Both the position numbers and the translations under genes were made by a program. From a filamentous cyanobacterium CCT1 (lineage in GTDB: Bacteria; Cyanobacteriota; Cyanobacteriia; Phormidesmidales; Phormidesmidaceae): a DNA stretch of 41,530 bases. This document shows, in pieces, positions 40,664 to 41,530 of this stretch. Every line of letters begins with the position of its first letter. The first letter of the stretch is position 1. Below the pieces are notes generated by a model. That model did no database searches and was not told the origin of the DNA. It saw only the letters and a list, made by a program, of their open reading frames with translations. The stretch covers positions 1 through 41,530 of the forward strand of contig PYER01000024.1 in assembly GCA_003017855.1 (NCBI GenBank). The letters run 5' to 3'.

Positions 40664-41530
40664 ATGACCACCGTTCCTCAAACCACCCCTGCTCCTTCTC
40701 GGTCCAGCGATCGCGGCATTCCCTGGATGCGGATATTCCTGTGGGTGGCGATCGCTTTTACGGTCATCTTTAGCCTCGCACCGGTGCTGTGGCAGGTGTT
40801 GACCTCGATTAAAACCAACGCCGCCATCACCGCCGACTCGGTAGTGTACTTTCCCGGCCTCGACCAGCTCACCTTTGACCACTACTTAAATTTATTTCGG
40901 CTCAACCAGTTTCACATCTATATGTTTAACAGCGCCCTGGTCGCCATTGTTTCCACGCTGCTGTGCCTGGCGCTGGGGTCGCCTGCGGCCTACGCCCTGG
41001 CCCGCCTGCGCATACCGGGAGAGCAGGTAATTTTGGCGCTGGTGCTGGTGGTCACCCTGTTTCCCTACATTCTGCTGTTTTTGGGCCTGCTTGAGGTGGT
41101 GCGAGCCTTTGGGCTAGCCAACAACTACCTAGCGCTGATTATTCCCTACACCGCCATCAACCTGCCCCTAACTATTCTGGTCATGCGCAGTTTCTTTCAA
41201 CAGCTGCCCAAAGATTTAGAAGACTCCGCCCGCGTAGACGGCTACAACACCCTGCAAATGCTGGGGCGCATTGTGCTGCCCATGACCCTGCCCGCCCTGG
41301 TCACCACCGGCATTCTGGCCTTCATCTTCGCTTGGAATGAGTACCTGTTTGCCCTCACCTTCATGACCCGCGAGGAGATGAAAACCATCCCCGTCGCCGC
41401 CGCCCAGCTCGGCGGCACCACCCTGTTTGAAGTACCCTATGGCCCTCTGGCCGCCGCCACCGTCGTTGGCACCTTGCCCCTGGTGCTGCTGGTGCTGTTC
41501 TTCCAGCGCCGCATTGTGCAAGGACTGACC
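40664..41530 (+). CDS. Sugar ABC transporter permease (MalG/GgtD-like), 3' truncated
   Basis: The frame is open from ATG 40664 to the window end (289 codons). After a polar leader (TTVPQTTPAPSRSSDRGIPW) come six hydrophobic segments, DHYLNLFRLNQFHIYMFNSA, a MalG-like block LGSPAAYALARLRIPGEQVI, and the EAA loop EDSARVDGYNTLQMLGRIVL followed by AFIFAWNEYLFAL. The C-terminal FFQRRIVQGLT is typical of the last residues of MalG-like permeases, so only a few codons are missing. It pairs with the permease upstream to form the channel. Confidence 0.93.
   Translation, partial: MTTVPQTTPAPSRSSDRGIPWMRIFLWVAIAFTVIFSLAPVLWQVLTSIKTNAAITADSVVYFPGLDQLTFDHYLNLFRLNQFHIYMFNSALVAIVSTLLCLALGSPAAYALARLRIPGEQVILALVLVVTLFPYILLFLGLLEVVRAFGLANNYLALIIPYTAINLPLTILVMRSFFQQLPKDLEDSARVDGYNTLQMLGRIVLPMTLPALVTTGILAFIFAWNEYLFALTFMTREEMKTIPVAAAQLGGTTLFEVPYGPLAAATVVGTLPLVLLVLFFQRRIVQGLT

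Overview
The window looks like a chromosome fragment from a filamentous or colonial cyanobacterium of the Leptolyngbya/Nodosilinea type. HIP1 octamers (GCGATCGC) are scattered through it. The order purC - omp85/bamA - lpxC - fabZ - lpxA - lpxB is typical of cyanobacteria. It also carries cyanobacterial marker genes: mgdA (monoglucosyldiacylglycerol synthase), an EbsA-like pilus factor, a DUF4346 protein and dapL. Bases 1-19 are not genomic: they match the Nextera transposase mosaic end, so the window starts at a raw contig end. No rRNA, tRNA, CRISPR array, insertion sequence or prophage gene was seen.

Layout. 20-3900: the 3' part of an LCP (LytR-CpsA-Psr) protein, three separate DUF202 membrane proteins, a small coiled-coil protein and a DUF4346 protein. 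3996-12192: a long minus-strand run with a two-domain class III nucleotide cyclase, a COG3146 acyltransferase, a RibD_C reductase, an unknown protein, YraN, YajQ, a MAPEG protein, a DprA/SLOG-like protein, a BioD/DRTGG protein and an EbsA-like protein. 12468-14661: mgdA, a YciI-like protein and smpB, all plus strand. 14818-19031: a HerA-type ATPase, then divergently an orphan histidine kinase, a 46-aa small ORF and an SRPBCC protein packed end to end. 19080-23054: a LysR regulator divergent from a DJ-1/PfpI protein and an F420-reductase-like dehydrogenase, then a methyltransferase/Cdd1 pair and a DUF981 membrane protein.

23189-25050 is the most distinctive part. A GTA-N8-TAC (NtcA-type) site with a -10-like hexamer at canonical spacing is followed by a clear ykkC/guanidine-I riboswitch. 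The 3' strand of its aptamer is also the 5' arm of a strong intrinsic terminator. Together they precede an SSS-family sodium:solute symporter. This suggests an uptake (or possibly efflux) system for guanidine controlled by both nitrogen status and guanidine.

25212-30218 holds an MFS (SLC45-like) transporter, hisG (short form), a repeat-rich spacer, dapL and purC. 30349-36355 is the outer-membrane block: Omp85 followed by the lipid A genes lpxC-fabZ-lpxA-lpxB. 36460-37853 is an ExbB/ExbD proton channel pair. 38085-41530 is a CUT1-type sugar or compatible-solute ABC importer (binding protein and two permeases, the last cut by the window end) with no ATPase in view. It has a structured leader and repeat-filled spacers.

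Start codons were moved from the longest open frame to a later ATG/GTG/TTG wherever homologous N-termini or a Shine-Dalgarno sequence favoured it.
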